Origin: Tetrahymena thermophila SB210
Lineage: Eukaryota > Ciliophora > Oligohymenophorea > Hymenostomatida > Tetrahymenidae
Direction: 5' to 3'
Length of the DNA: 64,000 nt
Assembly: GCF_000189635.1 (NCBI RefSeq)
Contig: NW_002476569.1
Span: forward strand, 374,727-438,726
In this document: positions 40,324 through 53,300 of the stretch, piece after piece
Layout of the letters: every line of letters begins with the position of its first letter
How positions within the stretch are numbered: position 1 is the stretch's first letter
Notes under the pieces: model-generated
Database searches by the model: none
What the model saw: only the letters and a program-made list of their open reading frames with translations
Told to the model about the DNA's origin: nothing
Made by a program: the position numbers and the translations under genes

Positions 40324-41129
40324 ATTAATATTTAGTATTTATATTTTATATATGAAATTTACACCTGTAAAATTTTTATGAATACATTTTTTATTCAAAT
40401 ATTAAATTTAATTAATAAAAATACTATCCAAAATTAGGGAAAAAATTTTTATTGCAATAGTTGATTATATTTTTATAAAAAAAATTAACTTGTTTTTTAA
40501 TTAAATTTACTTAAAAAATTTATTTTTTTATTAAATTTTGAATATTTTTTATAATGAATACAGATAAAATAGGAATCAAAAACAGATTAAAAAATCTAAC
40601 TTTCAAATTTTAAATAAAATAATATCCAGCTGAATAAACTTTTATCTTCTCATTAAAATTACTATCATTGATTTTAAATTGCAACAATATTCAAAAATTT
40701 AATTATAACAACTATACCTTTTAGATTTTTCATAATTAATTTATATTCTTGTTTATCATGAAAATTATCTTTATCTTTATAAAAAATGAAGTTCTAAATC
40801 ATCTAAATTTATAAAAATTTCTTTTGTTATAAAAATTATTTGAGGTAGACAGATGCAATTCAATTAATATCTTAATCATCTAAATTTATAAAAATTTCTT
40901 TTATTATCAAAATTATTTGAGGTAGACAGATGAAATTCAATTAATATATACATAAGAAATCAAAAGAATTTATTTTTCTTATATTAATAAAAATTAATTG
41001 TAACAAGATCTTTGGTTTATAATCTATTGCACGATTTATTATCAGCTCAAATTAAAAAAAATAAAGATAAATTCTTATAAAAAATTGAAAAATCAAAAAA
41101 TTCAAAAAATCAGGAAATCAAAAATCAAT
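40324..41129. other. Gene-free stretch between the channel gene and gene I
   Basis: About 800 bp of AT-rich DNA holding the 3' UTR of the channel gene and the 5' region of gene I. It contains the 77-bp direct repeat at 40797-40950, listed separately. Confidence 0.65.
40797..40950. repeat. Tandem direct duplication, two copies of 77 bp
   Basis: Copy 1 is 40797-40873 and copy 2 is 40874-40950. Both begin AATCATCTAAATTTATAAAA and contain TTATTTGAGGTAGACAGATG. They differ at only a few bases. It lies about 180-330 bp upstream of the gene I start, so it may sit in its promoter or 5' UTR. Confidence 0.9.
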
Positions 41130-42641
41130 ATGCAAAACATTATTGAAATTACAATAGAAAATTAGAAAAACTTTAAAGTTAAAATAATAGGAATATCATT
41201 ATCTATCCTTTCAATATGCGAAGCTCTTTTGTTGTACTTAGATGGGGAAATTGATTCTCTCTGCTTTATGTTATTGATTTGGGGTGTTTCTAAGATAATG
41301 GCTGTAATATTGCTTTAAAAAAAGATTAAGCCATAATCATACTTGACTATTTTTCTTAAGTTAATATTTCAATGTGAATGGCTTATCGAAAACTGTTAAG
41401 CAGATTTTTAAAAATTAAAATCAATAATTTAAGTAATTTTTATAGTTTACCCTATTAGCTTTATAAATATTTACTTGATATCTGATAATAGAAATATTTT
41501 AACTTGGCTATACATCTTTATATTAACAATTAATACTATCGTAATATTATGGATAATAAGATAACTTTTTTCGGTTTTTTCTAATATTTGCTTTATTTAC
41601 TTAATTACCCAAGTTTTTCTGATCAATAAGCAATTAGCACTTGGATTATTAACGATGAATTTAATAGCTTTTGCTCTGCATTATTACTATTTTGAGTATA
41701 AATATTATTAAGGGATACATTTTAAAAAGTTTTCAAGAAATTTAATAAAAATTTTACTGAACATAAAATTTCATAAATATATCTCTTTTTATACCTATTT
41801 CAATTAGTTATAGATTTTATAGGAATGGTATAATTTAACTTAATCATCTATTTAATGCCTCAATTTAATTATCTTATTTGTCTTAAAAATAATAAACTTC
41901 CCATTGCTTATTTCATATGATATAGTTTTTTACATATTTTATTTCTTAAGTCTTCCCGAATTCTATATACTAGGAGCAAGTATCTTAAATAAATTAACTA
42001 AAAAGAAGGACTATTAATTTGTATAAAAGCTACACAAGCATGATAACTTAAGTATATTTAATGATGCTTTATATAAAGTTAATAACGACAAATTTACTAA
42101 AAGCTGTAATATAACTATTAAAATAAATGCAGAAGACATTAGGAATTAAAATAGGCAAACAGTTTTTTCAAATATCTAAAAACTGAAAAATGTGATTAAT
42201 AATGCAAACCAGAAATAATACTAGAAAACTTAAATTTAAATTTACGAAATAAAATCTAGTTTTATGATTGATATTAATTTTATGTATAATTTATACAATA
42301 GGATCCGCTAAACTATTAAATTAAATTTGAATTTCTTCGAAGATCCTCTATAATAGGAGCTTCTTTAAAACTTAATACCAGCATTGATTGAATAAAAGAC
42401 AGAAGTAATTACTTATATAAATTAGTAAAAAGTTGTAGATTCATTGATAAATATGTCTTAATTTAGTTTGATATCTTATGATAATTAATGCTGTTAGAAA
42501 ATTAATGAAGTTCTTAATCTTACAATAAGATCAATAGTTAGAAATAACTTATAGGTTTTAGTCTTTTTAATGAAAATATCATCAATATTTCCAATAAACC
42601 CGTAGCATCTATTATTTGATTTGTACTCAGTTGATGCATGA
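41130..42641 (+). CDS. Gene I: orphan multi-pass membrane protein, 503 residues
   Basis: A single-exon frame of 504 codons ends at TGA 42639-42641. The N-terminal ~290 residues contain about seven or eight hydrophobic segments, such as IIGISLSILSICEALLLYL, SIIQVIFIVYPISFINIYLI, WLYIFILTINTIVILWII and ISYDIVFYIFYFLSLPEF. The C-terminal ~210 residues are polar and probably cytosolic, with KKKDYQFVQKLHKHDNLSIF and a helical, Gln-rich middle (KLKNVINNANQKQYQKTQ). No cleavable signal peptide, pore motif or kinase motif was recognised. It has the outline of a seven-helix receptor or a transporter, but no signature supports either. It converges on gene F, which ends about 440 bp away on the other strand. 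Confidence 0.78.
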
Positions 42642-43080
42642 ATTAATGTAAAAATTAATTTAAAAATACATTAAAAAAAATATGTATGTTCAATCGTTTT
42701 ATTTATAATATTTAATTTTTTAAGTAATTATTTTTAGTTAATTATATAAATAAAGACTAAATTTATATACATTTCTGAGGTTTGTTTATGGTATTTTTAA
42801 AATTAAATATTTTGTCTAAATTAATTAATTAGCAGATAACCCAATTTTAATTATAAAAAAAATTAAAAATTTAATTCCTAAATTTAAGTTTTTAAATAAA
42901 GATTTTATAAAAAAAATTTTTTAATACAAAAAAATTACTTACTTATTTATAATAGTTTCACAAATATTCAGATTTAAGATTTGAATAATTAATTATTTTA
43001 AAATGAATAAATTCTTTTTATAAAAAAATCAACTTTTTATTATATAATAATTATATATTTATATAGAATAATTCATAAAA
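42642..43080. other. Convergent intergenic region
   Basis: About 440 bp of AT-rich DNA between two convergent stop codons (gene I and gene F). It should hold both 3' UTRs. Nothing else seen. Confidence 0.65.
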
Positions 43081-46000
43081 TCAAAATAAATATATGATGA
43101 TATTTATTAAATTTATAATTGTAAATAACGAAATAATTCCAAAAGAATTATTTGTTGAACTTCCTTAAAAGGCAAATGTTATAAGATTATTAGGATCTTA
43201 TTATCCAATAGGTGCTATATTCGTTTATACAGTATTCAATACAGAAGATTTGTTAAAAAATATCTTTATTCCTAGGTTATCAGATATGCTTATTTGCTCT
43301 AATATGCCGTTTGAATACTAAACTTAAATTAGATTAGAATTTATTTCCCAGATGCATTAAGGGTATAACATACTTTTTTAAGATTATTCAATTGTGGATT
43401 ATATGAGGAATATACCTTGTTATTAAATAGAATTAGAATATAAAGCTATTTTCTGCAGAGTGTCGCTATAGTATCCAAAGAATAAAGTATATTTAGAACC
43501 TTTAAATCCTGAAATATAGTTAGGAAAAGCATCTTAGTAGTAGTACTAATAAGCTTAACTTATTACTAATTATCCACTACTATTTAATAAGAAAGTTACA
43601 TCATAGATATAATTATTTTCAATTGCGATTCTAAATTAAGTGTCTGTGTACTGCTCGATTGATAAAATAAATTATTTTTCTGGTAAAATAAAATTAAATT
43701 GCTACAAAAGAGTTGCTAAATCATAGACATCGATATTTTCTGTTGATCTCACTTAGGACTAGATTATACCAGTAGGATAAATTGTTACTTAAAGGTTGAA
43801 TTAAAATAAAAAGTAAATACTATTTTGAGAATAGTATGAGTATTTTTACTATATAATATTAGCTTATTTACTAATATTATCTAAAGTGATCAATGAAATT
43901 TAAGCTTATCCTTTATAATACAGATTTAACTAATTATTAGCACTAATTATTCTTTAAATCTAGGGAATAGGTATTTACTAATTAAGCTAATAAATATTCG
44001 GGGCAGAAACACCGGTATTAATTATTAGTCCAGAAGTCTAATTATATTAGTAATTTATTTGATATTGCTTGATTTAATTTATACAAACGATGTATAATTA
44101 GAATTGATAGTTTTATTATTAGTCGATTTAAAAAGATCCATTATCATCTAAAACAGCGCATCCATTAAATTACCCTTGGATCGTAAAGAAGACGCTTTTA
44201 ATTTAATTTTACTCTATAGTAGCATTGTATTTATATTAAATTGTAAAAGCCTAATTCTATTGTGGCATGTTTGTGTTTGACATTCTCTAAACTACTTCAG
44301 AAATTGAGTCACTTTACCAACCTAATAAGCATGCATTGAATGTTTACCAGTCTTCAAAATAGAAAACTTATCCACTAACATAATTGGTGTCTTGTATTTA
44401 AGTTCTTACTTAATTCAAAGTACTTGCTTGGTTATTAACAACACCATATTATGTGCTAGCATCTCTATTAATTACATTAGTAATTAATAATGAACTGGTT
44501 TCTTACAACAACTTTTAACCTGAGTTCTGAGTAATTCTTTTTATTTATTACTCTTTGAGTAGCTTTAATTAACTCTTACTTTATTTACTTGAATCCATTA
44601 ATGAAATTTAAATTTAGGCGATATGAGATAAGGTTGAAGTAAATTCAGTTTCATTTAATCCTATTTAACATAAAATACTTGCTTCTGGAAGTATACCTGT
44701 ATAAGACTCTGGGTTCATAACATATAATAGATTAGAAGCTACTACTGCTTAGCTAGGATTAAATGTTAAAGTCGTGTAGAGTTAATTAGACCATTACTTA
44801 CTATTTATCCTATACATATAATAAATATCTGTTTTTGTTGATAAAACATAAGCGAATTCATTTTCTGTCTGTCTCTTAGGTATGATTATTCCTTAACTGC
44901 TCACAGGATGATCACTATCGATTTACAAATTTCTCATAAAGGTTGGAGTGTTAGTCTTAAAGCCATTATATGAATATTAAGCAATTGTAGTGAGAGGATT
45001 GGAAATAACAGTTATCAAAAAGGAGTTCTTAAACAAAGTCAGTTATTAAATTGTACCCTAAACTAAAGTTGGGACATTGATATAGCCAATAAATCCAAAG
45101 TTTATGTAATCATAAGCTTGTATTATTGTACTATTATACATAAATAGTAATCCTTAGATACAAATTAGATTAGTTATCTATTAAGAATTCGAGCTTATAA
45201 CTGTAGTGCTTACTATTTACGCAATTCCATTAGTTTTATAAGGTCTATAAAATTATTGAACAATATTTTAACCACAAAAAGTAAACAAAACACTATAAGC
45301 AGGATCAGATGCAAACAAGAAATTATTTTCTGAGCAATTTACAGGTAGATTGTTAAATTATAATTATCCTCCTACTGTATCACGAATAAATGGGACATAA
45401 ACATAAAATGAAGGTGATTATGGGGTTATTTTCAAAGTGAAAGAGCCTTAATTATCAATTTAATTCAAGGGGTATTAAAATTCTATTTCGCTTCTATAAA
45501 CAAGAAAGTTAGCACTAGATTAACCTATGCTTCCCATATAAAATGGATAGATTGCGTATAAGTAATAGGCTTATTATGATATACTTGTAGGACAAACGAA
45601 AATAGATGAAAAAAACCCATCTGTTTAGTGCGATGTGCAGCTTTCATCAATTATCATTTAGCTAGGTCCTTTCATGCTAAATTATTTCATTAAATTAGCA
45701 TTTTAGATTATGCCCTGAGCTTATTAATTTATTTATACTTTTAAGGCTAAATCAGCTCCTATGATGTAATCCTCAATAGGGATAGTAAATTAGTTTTCTT
45801 GTTTAATATTTGAGAAAGTGTTCTCCAAAATGGCTTCACTTTAAGCGAAAAGGACTGTATTCTGTTAAACAATTTACACATTTATTGATATCTTATAAGT
45901 AGTAGAAGAAACTGTCTAGATGGATAGTTAAATAGGTTATGTGGTAGAAGAAGTTGTTTGAATTAAAAGGGAAGGCATATTTACTTCAGCTACAATAGTT

Positions 46001-47208
46001 GTAAAGTACTTATCATTAGAATCATAAATATATAATATTATCTAATTTCCTAAACTTTCAACGAATTTAACAACAAATCCACTCATACTAACTTAGATTT
46101 GATAAACTGCTACTTATTTTTTTATATCAAATAATTATATGGAATTATTTATTTTGGAATATGCAACCATAAGTTTAGAAGATACAAAATCAACTCTTGG
46201 TAAAAACTGATTGATAATTGAATATGAAGAGTAACTAAATGGTTCATTAATAACACCATCGTTTGAATTTATTTCGTGAACAGAAAAACTATTAGAGCTC
46301 ATTATTCCTATGAGAATATTATTTCCAACTCTTTTAATTAAAGGTATACCAAATTCATTTGAAGTCAAAGGAAATGCGTCCAAAATAAGTTTTTCAGATG
46401 AAAAATCAACAGATGCAGTTTTTATTTAATTCTCACCTAAATTACGACAATAGTTAAAAAAGTACCTTCCAGTGTCAATCAACGAGAAAGAAGAATTACA
46501 ATTTTCACCAATCTTCTATAAGATTTGTGAATTGAACTATGAATCAAATTTAATCAACCAATATTCAGTATTTTCTATATACTGAATGATATAAATTGAG
46601 TTATTTGAACCTAAAATTGCAACATGCTGATATAGTTAAACACCAGTAAGAGGAATTATTTGTGCTGAACTCTAGCTATTTATAAGGAATCTAAAAGACT
46701 TGACAATATTTGTTCCTAATTAATAAGATATGAATCCTTAGTTATATGAAAAGAAGCTACCATACAATTACTAAGGTATCGAAGAAACTTCATCAATTAG
46801 AAAAGGGGTAAATGTAATTTACTTAACACAAGAGCATGAAGGATCGATGCTTAATTATTGATAAACCAAAAAAAGCTATATTGTTTGTTAAGAAGTAGTC
46901 TGCTACTGTATTTCTATGTTGAATTTTGTTGAAGGACCATAATTAAAAGTTGCAAGAATTTCCAACAAAGGAGGTGAATCTTAGTAAGTAATGAGTGGTA
47001 CATAGGGCTAGACGATCTTATATGAATCAGAAGGATTAACACTAAATTATATTGCTGGTTCATTAATAAATTCTGAGAAGCTCTAAACATATGTTTCATT
47101 CGATTGCAAGCGAAGAAGTTTCTACTTGTTTACTGTTTAAGATTTTACAAAACAAGCTATTAGCAATAGTAAAAGTAAAAAATGGATATTTTTCTTTACT
47201 CTTCTCAT
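43081..47208 (-). CDS. Gene F: secreted 1375-residue protein, probably GPI-anchored; paralogue of gene D
   Basis: One uninterrupted frame of 1376 codons in the ciliate code, ending at TGA 43081-43083. The start at 47208 gives a signal peptide (KNIHFLLLLLLIACFVKS). It ends, like D, in a hydrophobic stretch without a tail (FGIISLFTIINLINIIIYLF). Shared blocks with D include CSCVKQI against CSCLKLV, IDTGRYFF against VDTGKYLF, DPAYSVLFTFCG against DPAYRILFTFCG, and MRNLQIDS.HPVS..GIIIPKR. Both lack introns and differ by only seven residues in length. Beta-rich repeats dominate; many NXT/NXS sites suit an extracellular protein. D and F lie on the same strand with two unrelated + strand genes between them. 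Function unknown; GPI attachment is inferred from the C-terminus only. Confidence 0.87.
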
Positions 47209-47937
47209 TATTTATAGATTTTATGCTTTTGTTATTTAATTAATTTTTGTTTAATTTTCTCTTGTGTTTAATAACATCAGTTTTAAAGGTAATAAATACC
47301 ATATGTTTAATTAGATAAGGAAGATATTAAATTTGATAATTCGCATTTTTATTTACTAAGATTAAAATCAAAATCTAATTTTGAATGATGTTTTGTAAAC
47401 AAATATTTTTTTAGATATATCCAATTGATGATTTCTGAGTATATAGTTAACGATTATATAAAATCCGAAAGAATATTGTTATAAATCATTATGCTTTTGA
47501 TTTTTGATTATTGTTTACTTTTTAATGTTTATAGATTTTAAAATTCAAACAGTAGAATCATTTTCATAAAAATGAAAAAGTGAAAAATATGTATAATGAT
47601 TATTAATTAAAAAAAAACATTTTCATTTTTTATCATTATTATTATCATCCCTATTTTTTTAACTTGCAATTAAATTTTACTTATTTTGTTTAATAAAAAA
47701 ATTAACTCAAAAATTTGATATTAAAATAAATTTTAATTTTTCCTATTTAAAAACAAGCAGGGTTATTTGAGTAAAAATCTTTAAAAATTAAAAATAAAAA
47801 GTTTAATTATTAAACTTAATAAAATAAATTATCTAATAAAATTTAATTCATTAAAAAATATTTTTATTTTCTAACACCTTTATATATTTTTAATAATAAA
47901 GTATTTTTTTGTCACTTTTTATATTAAAAATTTAAAA
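47209..47937. other. Gene-free stretch upstream of gene F
   Basis: About 730 bp of AT-rich DNA next to the start of gene F, so it should contain its promoter. No gene or structured element noticed. Confidence 0.55.
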
Positions 47938-48207
47938 ATGTAAGCTGATATAGTAAAAAATTTAGAAGCTAAATTTAATGTAATTTTTTCCTACTCTCGT
48001 TAAAAAGATTAGGAGATATATTTAATTTGGGTTTTTCCCTATTCTTTACCTAATAATGATAATCAGAATCAAATTAAATTAAGATTAGCCCTTATAATCT
48101 GTAAATCTTTTATGATATAGAAAAATTTTATATTTGAAGTTTTTATCATTTATTAAGATATTATCTCTAGATTTTTCTATTTTAACAATTAAATTTTTAT
48201 CTAATGA
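47938..48207 (+). CDS. Possible small protein, 89 residues
   Basis: ATG in an A-rich context (TTTAAAAATG, usual for ciliate starts) opens 90 codons ending at TGA 48205-48207. The first ~60 residues read like protein (KNLEAKFNVIFSYSRQKDQE; YLIWVFPYSLPNNDNQNQIK) and are less AT-rich than the flanks. The C-terminal part is hydrophobic and more like AT-rich filler. It could be a small gene, the first exon of a larger one interrupted by the assembly gap, or a gene remnant. No family recognised. Confidence 0.3.
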
Positions 48208-48822
48208 AAAATATCAAATAAATATTTACAAATTTTAAATAGTTTTAAAAAAAAATTAGATTTATAAGTAAATTAGTTTTATAAATTAACATAATTAGAA
48301 TTTTATATAAAAATATATTTGTTAGTATATGTGATTCTAAACAATTAAAATTATTAACAAAGAAATGATTTAGAATAATATATAAATATTATTTATTTTA
48401 TTACAAAAATTATTAAATTACATTTATTTATTAAAGATTTTTAATATAGTAAAGTTCATCTATAAACTTTTGATATTAAAAACAAAATAATTACACTTAA
48501 AGCATTTTTTTATGTTTTTATTTTTAGTATTTATTAAGACTTTTATTTGTTTGCTATTTACTAATTTTATAAATAACTTAAACTAATATAAATATTTAAT
48601 TTATTTAATTCTTTAAAAATACAAAATAAAATTAAGAGTAAAATATTTTACAAACTAAATTATTAAATACACGAAATTTAAAAATTAAATTCAATATAAT
48701 TAATTTTTTGATTTAAAATCTATTTTTTTTTACAATTTTTAATTGAAACAACAATTACTCTTATCTAAAATTTACCTCATATTGTTGTTGAAACTCCCTC
48801 ATATTTTGAAATATTTTCTAAA
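48208..48822. other. Gene-free stretch
   Basis: About 600 bp of almost pure A/T sequence with homopolymer runs. Nothing supported. Confidence 0.6.
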
Positions 48823-49035
48823 ATGAATTTAGGCTTCTTTAAAAAATTTTTTTCGAACTTTTTCCAAATCTTTCTTAGCTAATAAGAAGGTTTTACAGTT
48901 TATGTAGATTTGAACGAAATATATACTTAAAACCTTGTTATTTTTCTATTTTTTCATTATGAGAAATGTAATTAATTATTTCAATTTATAGAAAAAAGAA
49001 TTCTTTTACATAAAAAATACAAATTATCTGCTTGA
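48823..49035 (+). CDS. Possible small protein or first exon, 70 residues
   Basis: ATG at 48823 opens 71 codons to TGA 49033-49035: it begins MNLGFFKKFFSNFFQIFL and includes EGFTVYVDLNEIYTQNL. The stretch is slightly richer in G/C than its surroundings. It stops 60 bp before the run of N, so a gene split by the gap is possible. The start faintly recalls the amphipathic N-terminal helix of ARF-type GTPases, but no GTP-binding motif follows. Weakly supported. Confidence 0.22.
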
Positions 49036-49095
49036 TTTAAAAAAAAATGGTATATCTATCAAATAAATTTATTTTTAAAAAAGAAAAAAAAATTT

Positions 49096-49195
49096 NNNNN
49101 NNNNNNNNNNNNNNNNNNNNNNNNNNNNNNNNNNNNNNNNNNNNNNNNNNNNNNNNNNNNNNNNNNNNNNNNNNNNNNNNNNNNNNNNNNNNNNN
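49096..49195. other. Assembly gap (100 N)
   Basis: Exactly 100 N, the usual placeholder for a gap of unknown length. Distance and possibly orientation between the two sides (genes A to F against G and H) rest on scaffolding, not on contiguous sequence. Poly-A and T tracts flank it. Confidence 0.99.
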
Positions 49196-50361
49196 AAATT
49201 TAGACTGTCATATAATCATTTTTAAATAAATATTTTAAAACTTAGGACAGCTATATAATTGAAATAATTTATTGTCTTTTTTTATTCATTTTCTTGGTTT
49301 TAATATTAATTTAAAGCAAAAAGATGGGTCATAGAAGTAAATACAAATTGATAGAAGGAGAATTAAATATAAATTAATGAAGTATTTAAAAAATGTATGC
49401 TTAAGTTTTAGTTATAAATGCAATAAGTTTCCAATTTATTGAAAAATACTTTATTATTATAATTACAAAGAATTCTTAATTAAATTTCATGAAAAATATA
49501 TATTTATCAATAAAGGTATATTTTGATAATCATTTTTTTAGTAGTGTCTTCAATCATTAATTAACCAGCCATAGATTTCACTGCTTTATTTACACTCTTT
49601 GATTTTAGTAAATTAAATTCAATATTTTATCTCTTAGTTAAAGGAACCAGGTATTGATTTATGTATTAGAAATTTTGGTTCAATAAAGAATTGTAGATCT
49701 AGTTTTAAAATTTTGTTGCTTGTTTTAAAAATAAAAATTAAATTTACAAACCATTGCAAACTGATTAATTTATTTTATTAAATTTTAGTAAAAATATTTA
49801 GATTTTCACCTAAAATCAGTTTAAACCTAAAAATATCCATTCTATCCTGTACTTTTAGATCAATAGTAGAAGTATATAAAATATATTGATATTATAAGCA
49901 ATATTATTTAGTTTAATTAGTTTAATCAATAAATAATATTCAAATTGAGATTCAATTAAATATTATTAAAACCTAGAAGTGTGATAATCTTTTTTAGAAA
50001 TAATCAAATCAAAATGCTTATTTTTATCATAAAATTATTTTGTGTGCTTATATATTGAAATATAAATTGTAGAAATTAAAAATTATTTGGAATTATATTT
50101 TTGAAAGTGAAATACCTTTAATATTGATTTTTTAATGATTTTACAATATTTATAATCAAATAATCTGTATTTAAGTTAGAAATTTTAATTAGAGAGAAAG
50201 TTAATTCTTTAAAAAAGGATAAGATTTTTTAATTTCTTATTTATTAATAGCATTTTTAATTTATCTTCACTATTTACTTAAATTCCTCCATTCTAAAGTG
50301 AAAAATTAATTTAAAAATAAAAGAAAATCAAAAGCAATTTAAAAAAGGAAAGAATAAAAAT
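49196..50361. other. Gene-free stretch upstream of gene G
   Basis: About 1.17 kb of AT-rich DNA. The last ~300 bp (from about 50060) resemble the 5' flank of gene H (from about 60190), including AATAATCTGTATTTAA and AAAAGCAATTTAAAAA just before the ATG. It is the likely promoter of gene G. No other gene se‌en. Confidence 0.65.
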
Positions 50362-53300
50362 ATGGGGAAGATCTACTTATTTATTTTTATTATTTAAGTA
50401 ATAAAAGGGTTTTCATAATGTATTATTGGCTGCAAAGAATGTTATTAAGATTAGTATAGTGGAGTTTCATCTTGCAATTAATGTTTTGAAGGATACTAGT
50501 TAGATAAATCGAACAAAACATGCATATATTAAAGCTGCCTTCCTAATCTCTACTTTTAGAAAGACACCACTTAACAAAATGATTCAATAGGAAGTTGTTA
50601 ATCGATTTGCGAACCATTATTTTATGGAAATACTTAGTCGAATACATGCCAATAACTGATTCAGTGCTCCTCTTCCTATGCAACAAGCAATAACTTATAA
50701 AATTTAGGAATTCCTATTGATTTCTTTATCTATTAATAACTCTACTATGTTTCTCTTTAGTTAGGCTATCTTTCAATATATGATAAAAACGGAATGTTTT
50801 TGATTAAAAATTTGAGTTATCTTTAGGATGATCTGTAAATATTAAATATAAATGGAAATATTATAGCTTTGAAATAATCATAGTCAATTGAAATTTGGGA
50901 CATCATAAATGAGAGTAGAAATCAGATTTTTACATCTCAGCAGATATTAATTAATTAACAGACGCTTGTTAGCCTTTGGAATAAAAATTAATTTATAATG
51001 ATATATAATTTAAATAAGTAGATTGCAACATTTTAAGTTATTTATGATATTAGCTAATAGCAGTCATTTGTTTCCAATCCCATCTAAATAATATACTATC
51101 AAACATTTATTCAAATTTTAAATGATTTTATATTTATGGGAAATTCTACCAATTTAATTGTTTATTAATTGAATTTATAATATAATGAAAATTAATTAAA
51201 TTTTGAACAATCTTTTGTTTGTAACTTTAACTAACAAGTAAGTTTTCTCTCTGTCATTTAGACTCCGTTGATGGATGTATTTTTTTCAGTATTCAGCGAT
51301 TAGATTGCAATCGTTAATTTAACAAACAAAAGTTGTTCAACTATCATCTAACTATCTTAAATTCAAAAAGTTAAGTTAGTAGTTCCTGGTTTAGTGTAAA
51401 ATGATTTTCATTTAATCATTCTAAAACAAAACTCCCTTGTAAATTATAAATGGATGGATGGGACTTAATTCACTATCAAACTTGATATTAGCAGCTAAGA
51501 TAAAATAATTGATTTTGATGTTGGAAATTTTTCAGGATTAAGTAATCAGCTTTTTATCATAGTAAACCAAACATTGCAGATATATAACTATAATTATATT
51601 TTAGAAATGCATGATTAATTGAAATAAATTATTTCCCTAAATTTTTCTTTTTAATCTGTTAAGAAAATGCCTATTTTACTATAAAATTAAACATTTGAAT
51701 CTTAGATGCTTTTTGAAATTGCTTTTTTTTCTAAATCTTCAATTCAGATAATTGCTAAAGACATTCTTAATCCTCTTTCTTTAAACAAAAAAATAATAGA
51801 AAATTTCAACTTACCATTCCCCACTCCTATAAGTTAAGTAAATTAATTGATTTAAGTTTTTTCTCCACCTATTCTAACTTCTTGCCACTAAAATGGTGAT
51901 TTTATCTTTTACGATACTTCTAGACCAACGAGAATTCAGTTGATACAGAGAAAAAACTTTAACAATTAAGCTTGCGTACAAATGGAAAGATTTTTCAATA
52001 ATAAAATAATAGCACTGACTAGTTTATAGGTTCTTTTGATTGATCCTTCTCAATAGATAGTCAACAATTCTTTAAATAATTTAACTAATATTATTTAAAT
52101 CACATCAAATTATGATAAGCTGGCAATCAATTATAATAATTGCATATAAATTTTTTCAACAGAATTTATAAGCATATTCGTTTAATGTTCAAATAATTTT
52201 TCTAGTAACAATCTAAATATAGCACTAAATAACGATTTGAAACTTATCACTCAAAAAATATAAGCTATTTTCATTTATTAATTAAATTTAACTGACTAAT
52301 CCGCTTCTTTAGTTTACTCTCTATCACAGACAAGTAATATATAGTTCGTAAATTTCTTTAAATAATTCATTTCAGATTAAAGTAATACACTTAATAGCTA
52401 TGTAATTGAAGAAATAATACTATTTGACTCTTTATCTAATTTAAGTTTTTACAATATTTCTCTTTTGCAAACCTGCACACCTTTTAATCTGAATGTTAAA
52501 AGTATTTTATAAGTAAAAAGAGTTTTAAATGACAACAGCGCTTACTTTATTGCAGGAATAGATATTTTAAGTGGTTTGTATGATATGATTTTAATTTTAA
52601 AAAATAGCAATTAGCAATTCCTTATAAATTCAGCCCCTTTTAAACCATCTATTGAATAACCTTTTAAAAAGATAAATGGAAAAGGAAATATTTTTTATAG
52701 TTATAAATATAAGTTTAATTTAAATTTTTTTAGTCTTCTTAAAGAGTATGAGATTGATCCTAATAGAAACATTACCTACATATATGGACACGATTATCTT
52801 TATGGTGACTATGCAACATATCCATTAAATAATATTGAGTCTAGCTCCTCGACTCTTTTATGTAGATATGGTTCTTAATCAGGTTTAATTTATATCGCTA
52901 AATTCAACCAATATAGATATACAGAAATCTCTACAAAGTAGATGTTATCTTCATCTGATGCCACTGACTAAATTATAGAAATTATTTAAAGCGCTTACCT
53001 TGGAGTTTATTTTGTGAGGACTATTAAAAAAATTACCTCCTATAATTTATTTACAAATGATTTTATAGAAGAATTAACTCCAACAATACCTACAAATCAA
53101 TCTTTTTCATAAATTAGCTTAGTATAAGGAACTCTTAGTGTTATATGCTGGAGTTAGTAATAAGTTCTTTTAGTAAATTACGAATAAACTTCTTCCTAAA
53201 AATACTACTTCAGTAATATGAGCTTAATAAATGGATGGTTGTATGATTCTAACTAAAATGTTTTCTATATCTATGGTTCTAGTTTTTCAAAGCTTGATCC

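Noticed and set aside
48823-49035. ARF-type small GTPase
   Set aside because: Only the amphipathic start is reminiscent; no GxxxxGK[ST] or other GTP-binding motif follows.
49047-49229. Frame spanning the N run
   Set aside because: It is open only because N codons are not stops; an artefact of the gap.
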